Assembly (NCBI RefSeq): GCF_036785885.1
Contig: NC_092329.1
Span: 7,192,001-7,256,000, forward strand
DNA from: Coffea arabica
Taxonomy: Eukaryota; Streptophyta; Magnoliopsida; Gentianales; Rubiaceae
Length of the DNA: 64,000 bases
Direction of reading: 5' to 3'
Part shown: piece after piece, positions 50,193 through 60,847 of the stretch
Position numbering within the stretch: position 1 is the first letter of the stretch
How the letters are laid out: each line of letters begins with the position of its first letter
Notes under the pieces: generated by a model
Database searches by the model: none
Told to the model about the DNA's origin: nothing
What the model saw: the letters and a program-made list of their open reading frames with translations, nothing else
Program-made: the position numbers and the translations under genes

Positions 50193-52703
50193 TCAATCTG
50201 GGTGTAACTCAATTTTCCTGGAAATCGGTGGCCCTCCTCCAGGATCCAAATAGCCTTTGAGTGCAGCCTTCTTTCTTAATTTTCTACTCCTTTTCACCTC
50301 ATACAGTGCTTTCATCCCCTTATACTTGTTCTCAGTAAGTTTGAATTTATCCCTACAAGCAAACTCAGAAAATTCTTGCACAGAGGGATTAATAGCATGA
50401 ATAGCAAACACAGGGTGAGAGTTAACAGGATGTTCCATTGTATCGAAAATATTAAAGTGGACTAGTTCTCCATCAAATTCCATGGACAATGTACCCTTAT
50501 TAACGTCAATTTTTGTCTGTGCTGTGCTCAAAAAGGGTCTACCTAGTAGCAAAGGTGAGGGATCAGGGGAATGATCATCATCCATGTCAAGTACATAAAA
50601 GTCAGCCGGGAATATCAATTCATTAACTTTAACCAGCACATCCTCGACCAACCCATCAGGGTATGCATTTGTTCGGTCAGCTAATTGAATTATTATCTCG
50701 GTTTCTTTTAATGGACCGAGATTCAGAGAAACATACATAGATTTTGGCATTACGTTGATCGATGCTCCTAAATCCAGCAAGGTATTTCTAATCAGAGTAT
50801 TACCTATCTTGCATGGGACAGTAAACCTACCTGGATCCCCACACTTTGGTGGTAGCTTTCTTTGGAGAACTGCTGACACATTCTCCCCAACAATAACTCT
50901 TTCATCTCCCCCCAGCCTCCTTCGATTGACACATAGGTCCCTCAGAAATTTTGCATACTTTGGCACTTGCTTGATGGCGTCTAGTAGGGGGATATTGATC
51001 TCTACCTTGCGAAACACCTCCAGGATCTCTTTCTCCATGTCCTGCTTCTTCGATTTTTTCAACCTGCAAGGAAATGGAGGGGGATTAGTTTTAACTGTAA
51101 TTACTGGGTCTGGAAGTGCCTTTAGATCTGCACCATTGCTGTCCTCCCTCTCAAGTTCATTTTCGATCTTTTCCTCATCCTTATCCTTAGGGATCATAGG
51201 TTCAGGCCCCTGAATTTCCTTCCCGCTCCTTAAAGTCATTGCGCTTACGTTCTTCAGGTTCAGTTCAGGTTGGGATGGCAATCTTCCATTTACTTGGGAC
51301 TCCAAACGGTTGATTGTTGTGGCCATTTGACTTATCTGATTCCTTATATCCTGTATTTCGGAGTCCGTCCTTTGCTGATTTTGCACCATGGTTGTCATCA
51401 TTTGTTGATTTTGCGCCATGGTTGTCATCACTTGTTTCATCATCTCCTCCAAAGATGGACCAGAACTTGGGGGCGGAGGTGGTCGGGGTTGGTATTGCTG
51501 CTGGTACCCTGGTGGCTTATTTGGCACAAAGTTAGACTGCCTGTTCGGTGTAAAGTTGGGTTGCCTATTCCCTCCATAATCGAGGTTGGAATGATCTCTC
51601 CACCCGGGGTTGTAGGTGCTTGAATAAGGGTCGTACTGTTTCCTTGGCGCTGGCGCGTGGTCAGCCATGTTCACCTGTTCTGCAGTTTCTTCCTGAATCA
51701 TTGGGCACATATCTGCAGAGTGACCTATACCAGTGCAAATCCCGCATACCCTGGCTTGTGATGCATTTCTCACAGCCTGTTGCCTAACAAACGCGGTCAA
51801 CTCAGTTAGCTGCTGCTGCATGGAGGGTGTCTCTACCTCATTCACCCTGCGTATTAGACAATCCTCTCTCGTACCGAATTGTTGTGAATTCTCTGCCATC
51901 CTCTCAATCAACTCCCGTGCTTCTTGAGGGGTTTTGTTCACCAGTGCCCCTCCACTTGCAGCATCAATTATGCTCCTGTCTCTAAAAAGGAGTCCCTCAT
52001 AAAAATACTGAATGAGCAACTGCTCACTTATCTGGTGCTGGGGACACTTGTGCAACAAGAAGTTGAACCGTTCCCAATACTCATAGAGCGACTCCCCTGG
52101 ATGCTGCTTGATCCCACAAATTTCTTTTCTTAGACTTGCAGCCCTGGATGCAGGAAAATATTTATCCAAAAATTTTTTCTTCAATTGGTCCCACGTGGTG
52201 ATGCTACCTGGTGACAGGTAGTATAGCCAGTCCTTTGCAGAATCCTTCAAGGAAAAAGGGAATGCCCTCATTTTTATCTGCTCTTCTGTAATCCCCGAGG
52301 GCTTCATACTGTTGCATACGACATCAAATTCCTGCAGATGCTTATACGGCTCTTCACCTGGTAAACCATGAAAAGAGGGTAAATGAGCAATCAAACCAGA
52401 TTTTAACTCAAATGAAGTGTTTTCACTCAAACTCGGGAAAGTAATGCACAAAGGCTGCTGATTTAAATTAGGGGCAGCCAACTCCCTTAATGTTCGTGCA
52501 TTAGCCATAGGGATTTCTTCTTGCTCCGAGTCACTCGAAATGCCACCAAATGAATCTGTTGGTTCGACTCCTGACTCAGGTCTCTGAGATGTAGCACTAG
52601 AGTGCTCCTCTCTGAGCTGTCTGGTTTCCTTTCTCGTTCTACGCGCGGTCTTCTCTACTTCAGGGTCAAAAATCAAATCACCTGTACGAGAGGACCGAGG
52701 CAT
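50193..52703 (-). CDS. Ty3 gag-protease polyprotein (836 aa)
   Basis: One uninterrupted frame from ATG 52703 (MPRSSRTGDL). Residues about 150-260 form a retrotransposon gag capsid domain (FPFSLKDSAKDWLYYL, FLDKYFPA, LYEYWERFNFLL, LLIQYFYEGL). A CX2CX4HX4C zinc knuckle follows (CGICTGIGHSADMC), then a Pro/Gln-rich spacer and a charged region. Near residue 645 an aspartic-protease site reads LLDLGASINVMP; DLGA in place of DTGA/DSGA is, as I recall, common in this plant clade. A downstream ADFYVLDMDDD..LLLGRPFLSTA block completes the protease fold. The ORF then stops (ending KIELHPD) where autonomous relatives continue into RT. It could form particles and be processed but cannot copy or integrate itself. 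Confidence 0.9.
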   Translation of the reverse strand: MPRSSRTGDLIFDPEVEKTARRTRKETRQLREEHSSATSQRPESGVEPTDSFGGISSDSEQEEIPMANARTLRELAAPNLNQQPLCITFPSLSENTSFELKSGLIAHLPSFHGLPGEEPYKHLQEFDVVCNSMKPSGITEEQIKMRAFPFSLKDSAKDWLYYLSPGSITTWDQLKKKFLDKYFPASRAASLRKEICGIKQHPGESLYEYWERFNFLLHKCPQHQISEQLLIQYFYEGLLFRDRSIIDAASGGALVNKTPQEARELIERMAENSQQFGTREDCLIRRVNEVETPSMQQQLTELTAFVRQQAVRNASQARVCGICTGIGHSADMCPMIQEETAEQVNMADHAPAPRKQYDPYSSTYNPGWRDHSNLDYGGNRQPNFTPNRQSNFVPNKPPGYQQQYQPRPPPPPSSGPSLEEMMKQVMTTMAQNQQMMTTMVQNQQRTDSEIQDIRNQISQMATTINRLESQVNGRLPSQPELNLKNVSAMTLRSGKEIQGPEPMIPKDKDEEKIENELEREDSNGADLKALPDPVITVKTNPPPFPCRLKKSKKQDMEKEILEVFRKVEINIPLLDAIKQVPKYAKFLRDLCVNRRRLGGDERVIVGENVSAVLQRKLPPKCGDPGRFTVPCKIGNTLIRNTLLDLGASINVMPKSMYVSLNLGPLKETEIIIQLADRTNAYPDGLVEDVLVKVNELIFPADFYVLDMDDDHSPDPSPLLLGRPFLSTAQTKIDVNKGTLSMEFDGELVHFNIFDTMEHPVNSHPVFAIHAINPSVQEFSEFACRDKFKLTENKYKGMKALYEVKRSRKLRKKAALKGYLDPGGGPPISRKIELHPD

Positions 52704-52769
52704 ACACTAGAAAAATACCAGAAAATTAGAACAAAAATGAATTTAAAAAGAAACAAATAATAACGCCAG

Positions 52770-52787
52770 TCCCCGGCAACGGCGCCA
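52770..52787 (-). other. Primer-binding site of the Ty3 element
   Basis: TGGCGCCGTTGCCGGGGA on the element strand, five bases inside the 5' (right) LTR. This is the tRNA-complementary sequence commonly seen in Athila/Tat-type plant elements, and it fixes the element's orientation. Confidence 0.9.
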
Positions 52788-52792
52788 AAAAT

Positions 52793-55700
52793 TGACAGGT
52801 CGTCAGCCTGTGCAATAATAAAACCTGCTCAAACTAAAAGTAATTTATGTAGATAGCAGTAAGTAGGGTCGAATCCACAGGGATTGGGAGTAATTGTTCC
52901 TTTCCAAATTCACAGTAACGAAGGGGGTGTTTTATATCAGGAGTGACAATTTAAACAATTCAACTAAAAATAAAATGATAAAAGTAAAATAGCCAACTAG
53001 AAATTAAATAACAAGTTACTAAAATCTAATAAGTGATAATCAAGGATCTAGCCAAGAAATAACTTCAGCAATGGTTCACCTAATTGATCATCGATAAGCA
53101 AAGGCAATTCTAATTATTCATCAATAAATAGGTTATAACAACCAAACAAGCGATGGCAGTCAACCCCTCCTTACTGTGTCGGTGATCAAGGTACGCCCGT
53201 TAATCACTGCTCTAATTGATAAATAATTGTAACAGCCCCACTTTCCCCTAAGGCGAACCAAAGGGGTGAGCGGACTGCCTGCCCATCTCTCGTCAGGACT
53301 CACGATGCAGACTAGAACTATCTATAGCGATCCGGAACTTACGAATGAGCGTAAACGAGTCAAAATGGTAAAATAACCCAAAATTTAAAAAAAAATGAAA
53401 TCCGAAGTCGGCCATGAATAGTAACCGACCCGTCAGAACCCAACCGAAATAGCCAACAAACATTCACATCTAAACTTTAGCGTTTACAAATCAAAATGAC
53501 ATACAAAAGTTTTCAAAAGTTAATATATACACACGGTTTGCCAAATCAAAAGAGAAAACGCCCCAAAAGTACACTTAGGGTTTTAATACATGAGCTATAC
53601 AAAAGATATGTTCAACTAGCTCAATTTGGCAGCCATTTGTCAAATCCAGACCAAAAGGGTTTATTTTCTTGTAAGGAAAACAAAAGGAACGGAAAGGGGT
53701 GAGCTTACGCTCAATGAGGTACCAAACAGATAGCATTAAAATCATGGCATTTCACATTTAACAAATCAGATACACATGTCAGATGTAAAGCAAAGGAACC
53801 AATTATTCAAATCAGAAGGATACGGGTGGCTCTCAGGAGCCAAATTTCCAGCGCAATACTTGATCCAAACCGGTTGACTCTCCGTCAACGTATATAGAAC
53901 CAATGCGTCCGTAGACCCCTCTTATCACCGAATTTCGTCCACCAAACAACCCTTTACCGGGCCCGCTCACCTCAAACGAACAAAATGGTAATACTCGAGT
54001 ATATCCGGAATCAAGGGTCTCAATACCCAAAGATCCCAAAACAGACTACTGTGATTCGTTATCTAATCGTCCAGGCCCTTGCCGGCCCGACTTGAATAAC
54101 TTAACCACATGATTGAGCTCATAGGTCATAGAAATCCGAACAGATGCAGACACAGATAACAGATTCAAATTTTGCATAGTAAATTGGCATATGAACAGAC
54201 TAGAGAACGAGTGTGATAAAGTACACCCTCGTCTCGAACAAATAAACAGATTTCAGAGCAGAAATCAAGTTAAACAGCAATGGAGGGGAGTGGTACACTC
54301 ACCGGCTCAACTTCAAAAGTTTTTACTTCAGATTGGCCTTAATCGCCAAGAAACCCTAAAATAATCAAAATAAACCAATTGAAGGTTTCATATCCAAAAT
54401 CGAGTAAACGGAATGCACAAGTGAGGCTCGACTACACGTCGGACGCCTTGCCCAAAAATACTAATGCAAGGGTGCAAAAACATGATTTTCTTGGAAACAA
54501 AAGATAACATGAAGACCTAAGGTCAACAACCCAAAAGCCCTTCATTTCCATCAAAAGGCAAAACCAACTTAAAGAACCAAACGGCCTCGACAATCGGACA
54601 GCATTTCCCCTAAATTTCTTACTTTTCCAGCCATTAAGGCTTCATGATTTCCTCAAATCAGTCCCAAAACCTCACACAAAAGTCATCTCATTTCCCAAAA
54701 GCCGTTCACTAGGCTTAAAGCAATACAAGTACAAAAGTTAGTTAGGAAATGACCGGAATAAGAGTAAGCCTTAAAACATGCAAACAAGTACAATGAGACT
54801 CGATAACGAATCATAAAGCCATGCCAATCACAACCCCAATAGGGTTTCATATACATATATAAGCATAATAGCAAACCAGAAAATCAGAAAATATAACTCA
54901 TTTGATCAATCAACAAAAACAGGTTTGGCCTCCGTATGCGGTAATGGCACAAAATGCGCTACGCTTATCGGATGAGGGCGTAAGACCCACCATCTCGAAG
55001 CTAAAAGACAGGGCTACAACAATGTAGAAGGCCTCTCAGTCCAAAACCTAGCACAACTAGGTCAAATGTGCCAAATACTAAACCAGAATTACCAAAACAG
55101 GTTTGCAAAACACACAAAACTGTAACGAACACAACTCAGTCTATACAAGTCCAAATGCCGAAATTCCAAAGGCACAAGCTAGCTAAGACATCCAGTTACA
55201 TTTCATCAGAAGACACCAACTTCAAAATCCAAACCAATGCCAGTCAAAATAGACAATTACTAGCGCAGTTCGCACATTCTGTTCACCCAGAACAGCAACA
55301 GTAAAAATGGCATAACTCACTCTACACTACTCCAAATGCCCTGAAATTTTGCAGGCACTTCAAACTCATCAATACCTAAAACTTTCATGTTTTGAGCAAA
55401 GTCCAATTCGGCCTCTATCTATGACCTAAAATTTCGGACAGAATGTTCAACCAAGAACCCTAATTTTCCAGAAATTCTTCCAAATTCAAAATTGATTGCA
55501 ATTTCCTATCATATGCGCCTACTAGAGCTAAAGCCCCTTATTACCAACCATCAAAAACAACCACACCATCAAGATCATATGAAACCAGAAAATTCATCAT
55601 AAAATTGAAAACTTCACCAAAACACTTCAAATCAAGAAACAAGTCACATAATCCATCACTTTAGGTCCCATTAAGCACCATATAAGCATCAATAAGTGTA

Positions 55701-57372
55701 GTAGAATGTTTAATCATCACTTACCTAAGAAATAAGAGAAGAGGAGTTGTAGACCACCCTAGCTCTTCAAGAAAACTTCACCAAACAACCTCTATCACCA
55801 ACTAGAAAGATTTTTATGGAGTAGAAATGGATGTAAGCAAATGTTTTTGGGTGATTTGCACCAAGTAGTAGCTAGAACTTGAAGAGTTTCTTCTTCCTTC
55901 CTTGCACAAGAGGTTCGGCCAACAAGAGGTAAGAAATGGTAATTTTTTGTGCATTTTTGAGATATTTAACCAATTTTTGGTCAAAAGTCAAAATAGTGAA
56001 TAATAACTCTTAAGTCAAAACCAATGTAGTGGTGACACTTGTCACCTACATTAATGCAATCTTATCTTTCTTTTTCCTCTCACATCAATCAATCTCACTC
56101 TCTACTTATCTCTTAACACCCGATAAATTTTACACAGTATCCGAAACTTAACCTTATTGGCCGAATTTTTTCGAACTTTTCGCACTAGTGGGTCCCACGT
56201 CCAATATATATTCTTAATTTTTTAAAAACTCTCCAATACTAGAAAAATTATCTAAAAACTATACTTGCTCATAAAATTTATCTAGAAAATTTTTCGGATA
56301 CAGAAAGTGCAGAAAACAAGCCATGAAAAATGCGAAAACCTAGAAAATGCAAATTACGGGTTCTCACAATAATCCTAGGTACGCCCATAGAATTTAATTC
56401 CCCAATTGCCTTACGTATTAGAGGAGCCCTATTCTAATCAAATAACGCACTACCAGGGTTATTTTAGATTAGCCCGTGTATTCCCATGACACAAATCTAA
56501 TCATGCCAGTTGTCACTGTTTGAGGTAATTAAACAATTACGGATTCAATACCCCAATTGACAATAGATTACCAAATTAATTAATTATCTGGATCCAAGAC
56601 AATCAACTAATTAAATAACCATAAGCATAGTAATCAGGGAATACACGAATACCAATAAATAAAAGGGAAAGATTAAATTAAATCGATCTCACAGTTTTCA
56701 GGTGACCCAAAGCATCCGTCGTTTCTTGACTAGAACGAGGGGATTAGCTCATATTGGATGAACTAAGCCCGCGGGAAATTTCAGCAGAAGTCACGGCCAT
56801 TGTATGCATTTCAAGAGCCGCAATTCGTCAAACACTTAGTGAGCAAATGTAAGGCACAGGTAACAAATTGAAGCCCTTTATTGTTCCTAGCATCCACAGA
56901 GCAAAATCATTCACAAGGTGCAAGAAGGAAAAGTCAAAGAAAGCTGACAAAAAGCTTCCTCCTCACATTCGTACATGTCTTAAGCCAAAAAGTAAAGTAC
57001 AAGGGAAAAGTCAACAATTTTCTTTGCTAAGCTCAAGACGAAAAGCTAAGAATTAAAGCCAGCCCTTTTTGATCCTTTTTCTTCCTTCTTATTGCGGCGG
57101 CTCACCAGGAGGGAGAAGCCCTCCGTCAGTCATTCCTTTGCGAAAATTACCAAAATGGGCGTGACATCTCGTGTTCCAAAAGTGCCCCTAGGACAAGCTT
57201 TATCATCTGAATTCTTTTCCTGTCAATTTGGCACCTGTTATCATATTTTCGTTCTACTCCCTGAAATATACGTAAATTAAGGAAAATGAGTAGAATCCAG
57301 CAATTAATCCACATCAAGTCAGGTAATAGGGGAAAATAATAATAAAATAAATAGATAAATTTTAGCCTATCA
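52793..57372 (-). repeat. 5' LTR (right copy) of the Ty3 element, split by a nested insertion
   Basis: Parts 52793-53227 and 56369-57372 together restore a 1434-bp LTR once one 5-bp ATAAT duplication is removed, exactly the length of the left copy. Confidence 0.95.
53228..56368. mobile_element. Solo LTR of a second Ty3-type element, nested
   Basis: The 3141-bp insertion has the exact target duplication ATAAT (53223-53227 and 56369-56373). It begins TGTAACAG and ends TTCTCACA, i.e. TG..CA termini. It has no coding capacity, no primer-binding site and no purine tract. Its length and a GGGGTGAGCTTACGCTCAATGAG-like motif (near 53696) suggest a long-LTR chromovirus of Tekay/Del type. LTR-LTR recombination would have left a single copy. 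Orientation is uncertain. It is younger than the Ty3 element it interrupts. Confidence 0.8.
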
Positions 57373-57590
57373 ACCTGTTGAATCTAAAACACCTAATTGT
57401 ATGTTTTGGTAGGAAATCAAGAATTTTCTACCATTAAACCTTAGTTTTGGTAAGGCAAAGATGACAAAATAAAGACAAAGTACAAAGAAAAACGTGAAAA
57501 TTTGATTTTATATCATTTTAGTTACTATCACTGTGAAGTGTTCAAAAGTGTGATTGAAACTTTTTCAATTTGTATGATAGTTAAAAGATA
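57373..57590. repeat. 0.9-kb direct repeat, copy A, part 2
   Basis: Continues copy A after the Ty3 element and aligns with about 63021-63262. It lacks a ~40-bp stretch present in copy B after GGTAGGAAAT. Ends at the LINE insertion; 57574-57590 is the LINE's target duplication. Confidence 0.9.
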
Positions 57591-59374
57591 CAAACTACGC
57601 TATGTCCTGCTTTAAGCTACCTGGAATATTATGCAAGGAGATCACAGGATTGATGGCTAAGTACTGGTGGGGTGAAACAGAAGGAAGAAGCAAGGTACAT
57701 TGGTGCTCGTGGGATAGAATGATGAAGGATAAACTGGATGGAGGACTGGGATTCAGGAATTTACAATGCTTCAATAAAGCATTGTTGGGTAAACAGATTT
57801 GGAGGATGATCAGGTTCCCAAACCTTCTGGTCAGTAAGATATTAAAGGCTAAGTACTATCCTAAGGAGTCCATACTGAATTGTAAGATTCCCAAAAATGC
57901 ATCCTGGTTTTGGCAAAGTGTTATGTCAGCAAGAGAGGTAGTAAAGGGGGGTGTTCTGAAAAGAGTTGGGGCAGGGAAGACTATAAAGATCTGGGAAGAC
58001 CAATGGATCCCAAACAATCCAAGTGGGAGACCAACAACAAGGATGCCAGAAAGGGGGGAGGAACAGAAGGTGGAAGACCTGATTTCAAACTGTTGTTGGA
58101 ATAGGACTGAGGTGTATAGAAGATTCAATGGAAAGGATGCTGAGAATATTTTAAGGATACCTATCAGTCTTTCAAGGGTAGGGGATACATACTTTTGGTT
58201 GCATAGCAAACATGGGGAATACTCAGTCAGATCCTGCTATCAAGCCCTGATGAAGGAAGAGAGGAGGAAGAAGAGTGAAACAAAAGGAGAAGCAGGATCG
58301 AGTTTTGATGATTCTAACACACAGATTTGGAAAACTCTTTGGGGACTGAATATTAAGCATAAAATCAAGCTGTTTATATGGAGGTGCATTACTAATACCT
58401 TAACAGCCAGGGAAACGATATTCAGAAGGACAAAACAAGGCACACCCATTTGCTCTAGGTGCGGAGAACATATGGAAACAGTGGAACACATTCTGTTTCA
58501 CTGCCATCAAGCTCAGAAGGTTTGGAAGATTGCACCAGTACAATGGGATGGCATTCAAAGTCAGACGAGCTGTTTCAAGAAATGGTGGGCAGCATTAATT
58601 CAAGCCAGAAGCAGGAAGGAAGGTAGGCACCACATTGCTCTGACGGCTAACATACTTTGGCAACTATGGAAAGACAGGAACGAAAGGGAGTTCGAAGGGA
58701 AGGAAAGAGAAAGTATGAAAATTGTACAGAAAGCCAACACAGAATGGATGGAGTATGAGGAAGTTGGTAAAGAGAAGGAAAAAGAAAGTACAGTAGAAAC
58801 AGATGAAGCAAAGGAAAGAGTAAGGGAGACAGGAAGGGAAGAGGAAGAGCTGATGGAACTTCAGATCACTACAAACAAATCAGTTGAGGGGCACAAACTG
58901 TGAATTGGTGTTGTAGCCAAACAGATGGGGGAAAGAATTAGAGCTGAATGGGCGCTAGTAGATAGAAGCACGCAAAAGGACATCCAAGATGAAGCTGGAG
59001 CAGTGAGGCTGGCACTAATGAAAGCAAGACAACTAAGTTGGCAAAGGATCAAGGTTATGAATGCTAACAAGCAACTTATTGCATTGCTAAAAGCTGGGAA
59101 AGGGGATAATCCAAACACTGCCACGCTAGTTGAAGATATTAATGCCTTAGCTAATCTGTTTCAAATGTGCTCTTTTGAAGAAGCAAATATTAGTAATATG
59201 ACTTTATATAACCATCTTAGCAACTATGCTCTAAGCATACTAATGGATGAGGAGAGGATCTTTGACTCTTCTTAAGTGTCCTGGTACACTGTGTAGAGTG
59301 GATTGAGCAGTTGCTCAAATATTGTACAGTTTCAATATCTATAAAATGTCATCTATCGTTTCCGGAAAAAAAAA
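57591..59374 (+). mobile_element. 5'-truncated LINE (L1-type) with poly(A) and 17-bp target duplication
   Basis: The element is bounded by an exact 17-bp duplication ATGATAGTTAAAAGATA (57574-57590 and 59375-59391) and ends in a run of A at 59366-59374. These are the hallmarks of target-primed reverse transcription. The endonuclease and the catalytic RT core are missing through 5' truncation. Copy B of the surrounding repeat (near 63254-63270) preserves the empty site. Confidence 0.93.
57602..59275 (+). pseudogene. LINE RT C-terminal, zf-RVT and RNase H remnants
   Basis: The frame 57602-58903 (433 codons) starts inside the post-RT region: YWWGETEGRSKVHWCSWDRM, GGLGFRNLQCFNKALLGKQ, IKIWEDQWIP. 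It continues with the zf-RVT domain (YSVRSCYQAL, IWKTLWGLNIKHKIKLFIWR, CSRCGEHMETVEHILFHC). A charged linker follows, then a TGA. The next frame, 58925-59275, carries the C-terminal half of an RNase H (DEAGAVRLALMKARQLSW, LVEDINALANLFQMCSF). A frameshift near 58900 and loss of part of RNase H separate the two. No complete enzyme can be made. Confidence 0.85.
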
Positions 59375-59682
59375 ATGATAGTTAAAAGATATATTTTTTG
59401 TTTTCTTTGTCTTTAATTTCCTATGTATAATGTACAATGTTACCTTAGTTGCCATTTTTAAGTTATAGCAATAAAAAAAAAAACAAAGAGTTGGTTTGTT
59501 ATAAGAAATTTAATTAAAAGAAAATTAATGTTTTTATACTATTTGTTGTTTAAGTACTACTAATTATATGATAATGTGGACACTAATAGTATACTCTATA
59601 AGAAAACTAATTGTTACTTAGGTACAGGACACTTTATCAGAAAAAATTGAACAAAATAACAAAAAGGACTATTGATAACTAT
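59375..59682. repeat. 0.9-kb direct repeat, copy A, part 3
   Basis: Aligns with about 63254-63562 (AAAAGATATATTTTTTGTTT.. to TATTGATAACTAT). Homology stops at about 59682, just before the DPM3 leader. Confidence 0.9.
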
Positions 59683-59689
59683 TATTGCA

Positions 59690-59801
59690 AGCTCTCTTCT
59701 TTTCGTTCCATGCCCCTTTTCTTTCGTTCTATCCTTCCCTTCTTTGTTTCTCTTCCTAGAAAGAATTGCCAGTTGATTGATTGATTGCAGTTTTTCCTCA
59801 G
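59690..59801 (+). other. Probable 5' UTR exon of DPM3
   Basis: A pyrimidine-rich leader (CTCTCTTCTTTTCG.., CTTCTTTGTTTCTCTTCC) ends in a strong donor (CTCAG|GTGAGT at 59801/59802). A matching acceptor (CTGACAG) ends at 60842, six bases before the DPM3 ATG. This would give a leader intron of about 1 kb, a common plant arrangement. Confidence 0.5.
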
Positions 59802-60354
59802 GTGAGTCTCTCAATACTTGGCCTCTCAATTGTGGTTTTGGTGCTTCTGTTAAGGTCTATTGCTTTTCAGGAAATTTGGGAATTGGGTTTCTTTTCTTGA
59901 ATTTTTGTATTGATCTGGGTTGAAATGTTTAATTAGCATTGGTCTGGCGTAATTAGTGTTGTTATTGTGTTGTAATGTGTTTGCTTTGTAAATGATCTTC
60001 TTTGTGTCTTTGTGTTTCTGATGATTTTGATTTGATTTAAATGGTTTGCATGCTGAAATTTAATCGTTTTAATTTGTTACGAGTCTTGTTTGATCTGTGG
60101 ATTTTGTAATGAGGATATGAAAAAAGAGAGGGTCTTTGTATTCTGAGCCCAAGCTTTATCCTTTTTTCTGATCAAATTCGTGGGTATCTGAAGGTGGGTT
60201 CTCGAGGTTTATCAATTTCTTGGAGGTTTTTATTCTAATCTGTTGAAGTTGGGTGCTTTGATCAGTGTTCCATGATACTCTCGTTAAGAAATGATTCCGA
60301 TCTTAGTTGATTGGTTAATTGAAGTGGTGGAAGTCAATAAGGAAAATAGGAGAA

Positions 60355-60770
60355 GAAGGTGATTCGTGGGAGTAGTTCTTGTTAAAGCTGAAAGGTATCT
60401 TCAGAGGAAGACTGCCATTCAAGCTGCTGAGGTACAAGTTTTACACTTATTCTTCTTCTGTTCTTTAGATGATGCAAACTCTTACTCCTTTCTCGCACTT
60501 TCAGGAGTTTGTCGTTAGCCAAAATAGACCGAAGTCAACCAGTATAACACGGCTAATTCAAGGTTATGAGATGCATTCATTTAAGTCCAACTTTGATTCG
60601 TGGCCATCAGGATCAGCACCTGTTGCTGAGGAGGGAAGAGGAAAAGTAGCAGGTAAGTTGGTTTCATTTGAAAACAAACTTGCCCTTTGGTTGGGTGCGT
60701 TTCTTTAATTCTGGAACTCTCTCATACTTGACAGCTTTGCTGAAACAATGAAGTGGAGTTCTAGCTTGCT
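60355..60770 (+). pseudogene. Villin (gelsolin-repeat actin-binding protein) gene relic with introns
   Basis: Three collinear pieces match plant villins. The first, ending at 60432, reads KTAIQAAE after a scrambled start. The second, 60505-60652, reads [40 protein letters not shown] and AEEGRGKVA. The third, from 60735, reads ALLKQ, then a stop, then SGVL. The pieces are separated by sequences that keep the correct GT and AG borders and codon phase (AAE|EFV and GCA G|CT). This is therefore a copy of genomic DNA, not a processed transcript. The region corresponds to the end of the third gelsolin repeat and start of the next. No other villin exons were seen. It lies in the same orientation inside the inferred leader intron of DPM3. 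The stop and the scrambled start make it non-functional. Confidence 0.8.
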
Positions 60771-60847
60771 ATATGCAGTAGACACTTGTTTAGAATTTTC
60801 GTAATTGAAGTATCACTAAGGTGAAGGATCTTTCTCTGACAGTTAAA

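Larger units (their letters stand above)
46032..57372 (-). mobile_element. Non-autonomous Ty3-type LTR retrotransposon (gag-protease only)
   Basis: The element, read on the minus strand, is flanked by the exact 5-bp duplication ACCTG (46027-46031 and 57373-57377). Both LTRs are 1434 bp once a nested insertion and its duplication are removed from the right one. By eye they differ at about 18 sites (~1.3%), which implies recent insertion. A primer-binding site and purine tract sit at the correct junctions. The 5.3-kb interior encodes gag and protease but no reverse transcriptase, RNase H or integrase. Mobility must therefore depend on enzymes from an autonomous relative. Features resemble the Athila/Tat-type plant lineages. 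Confidence 0.93.

Noticed and set aside
53496-55304. Short ORFs in the nested 3.1-kb block
   Set aside because: The block is a solo LTR; the ORFs show no domains.
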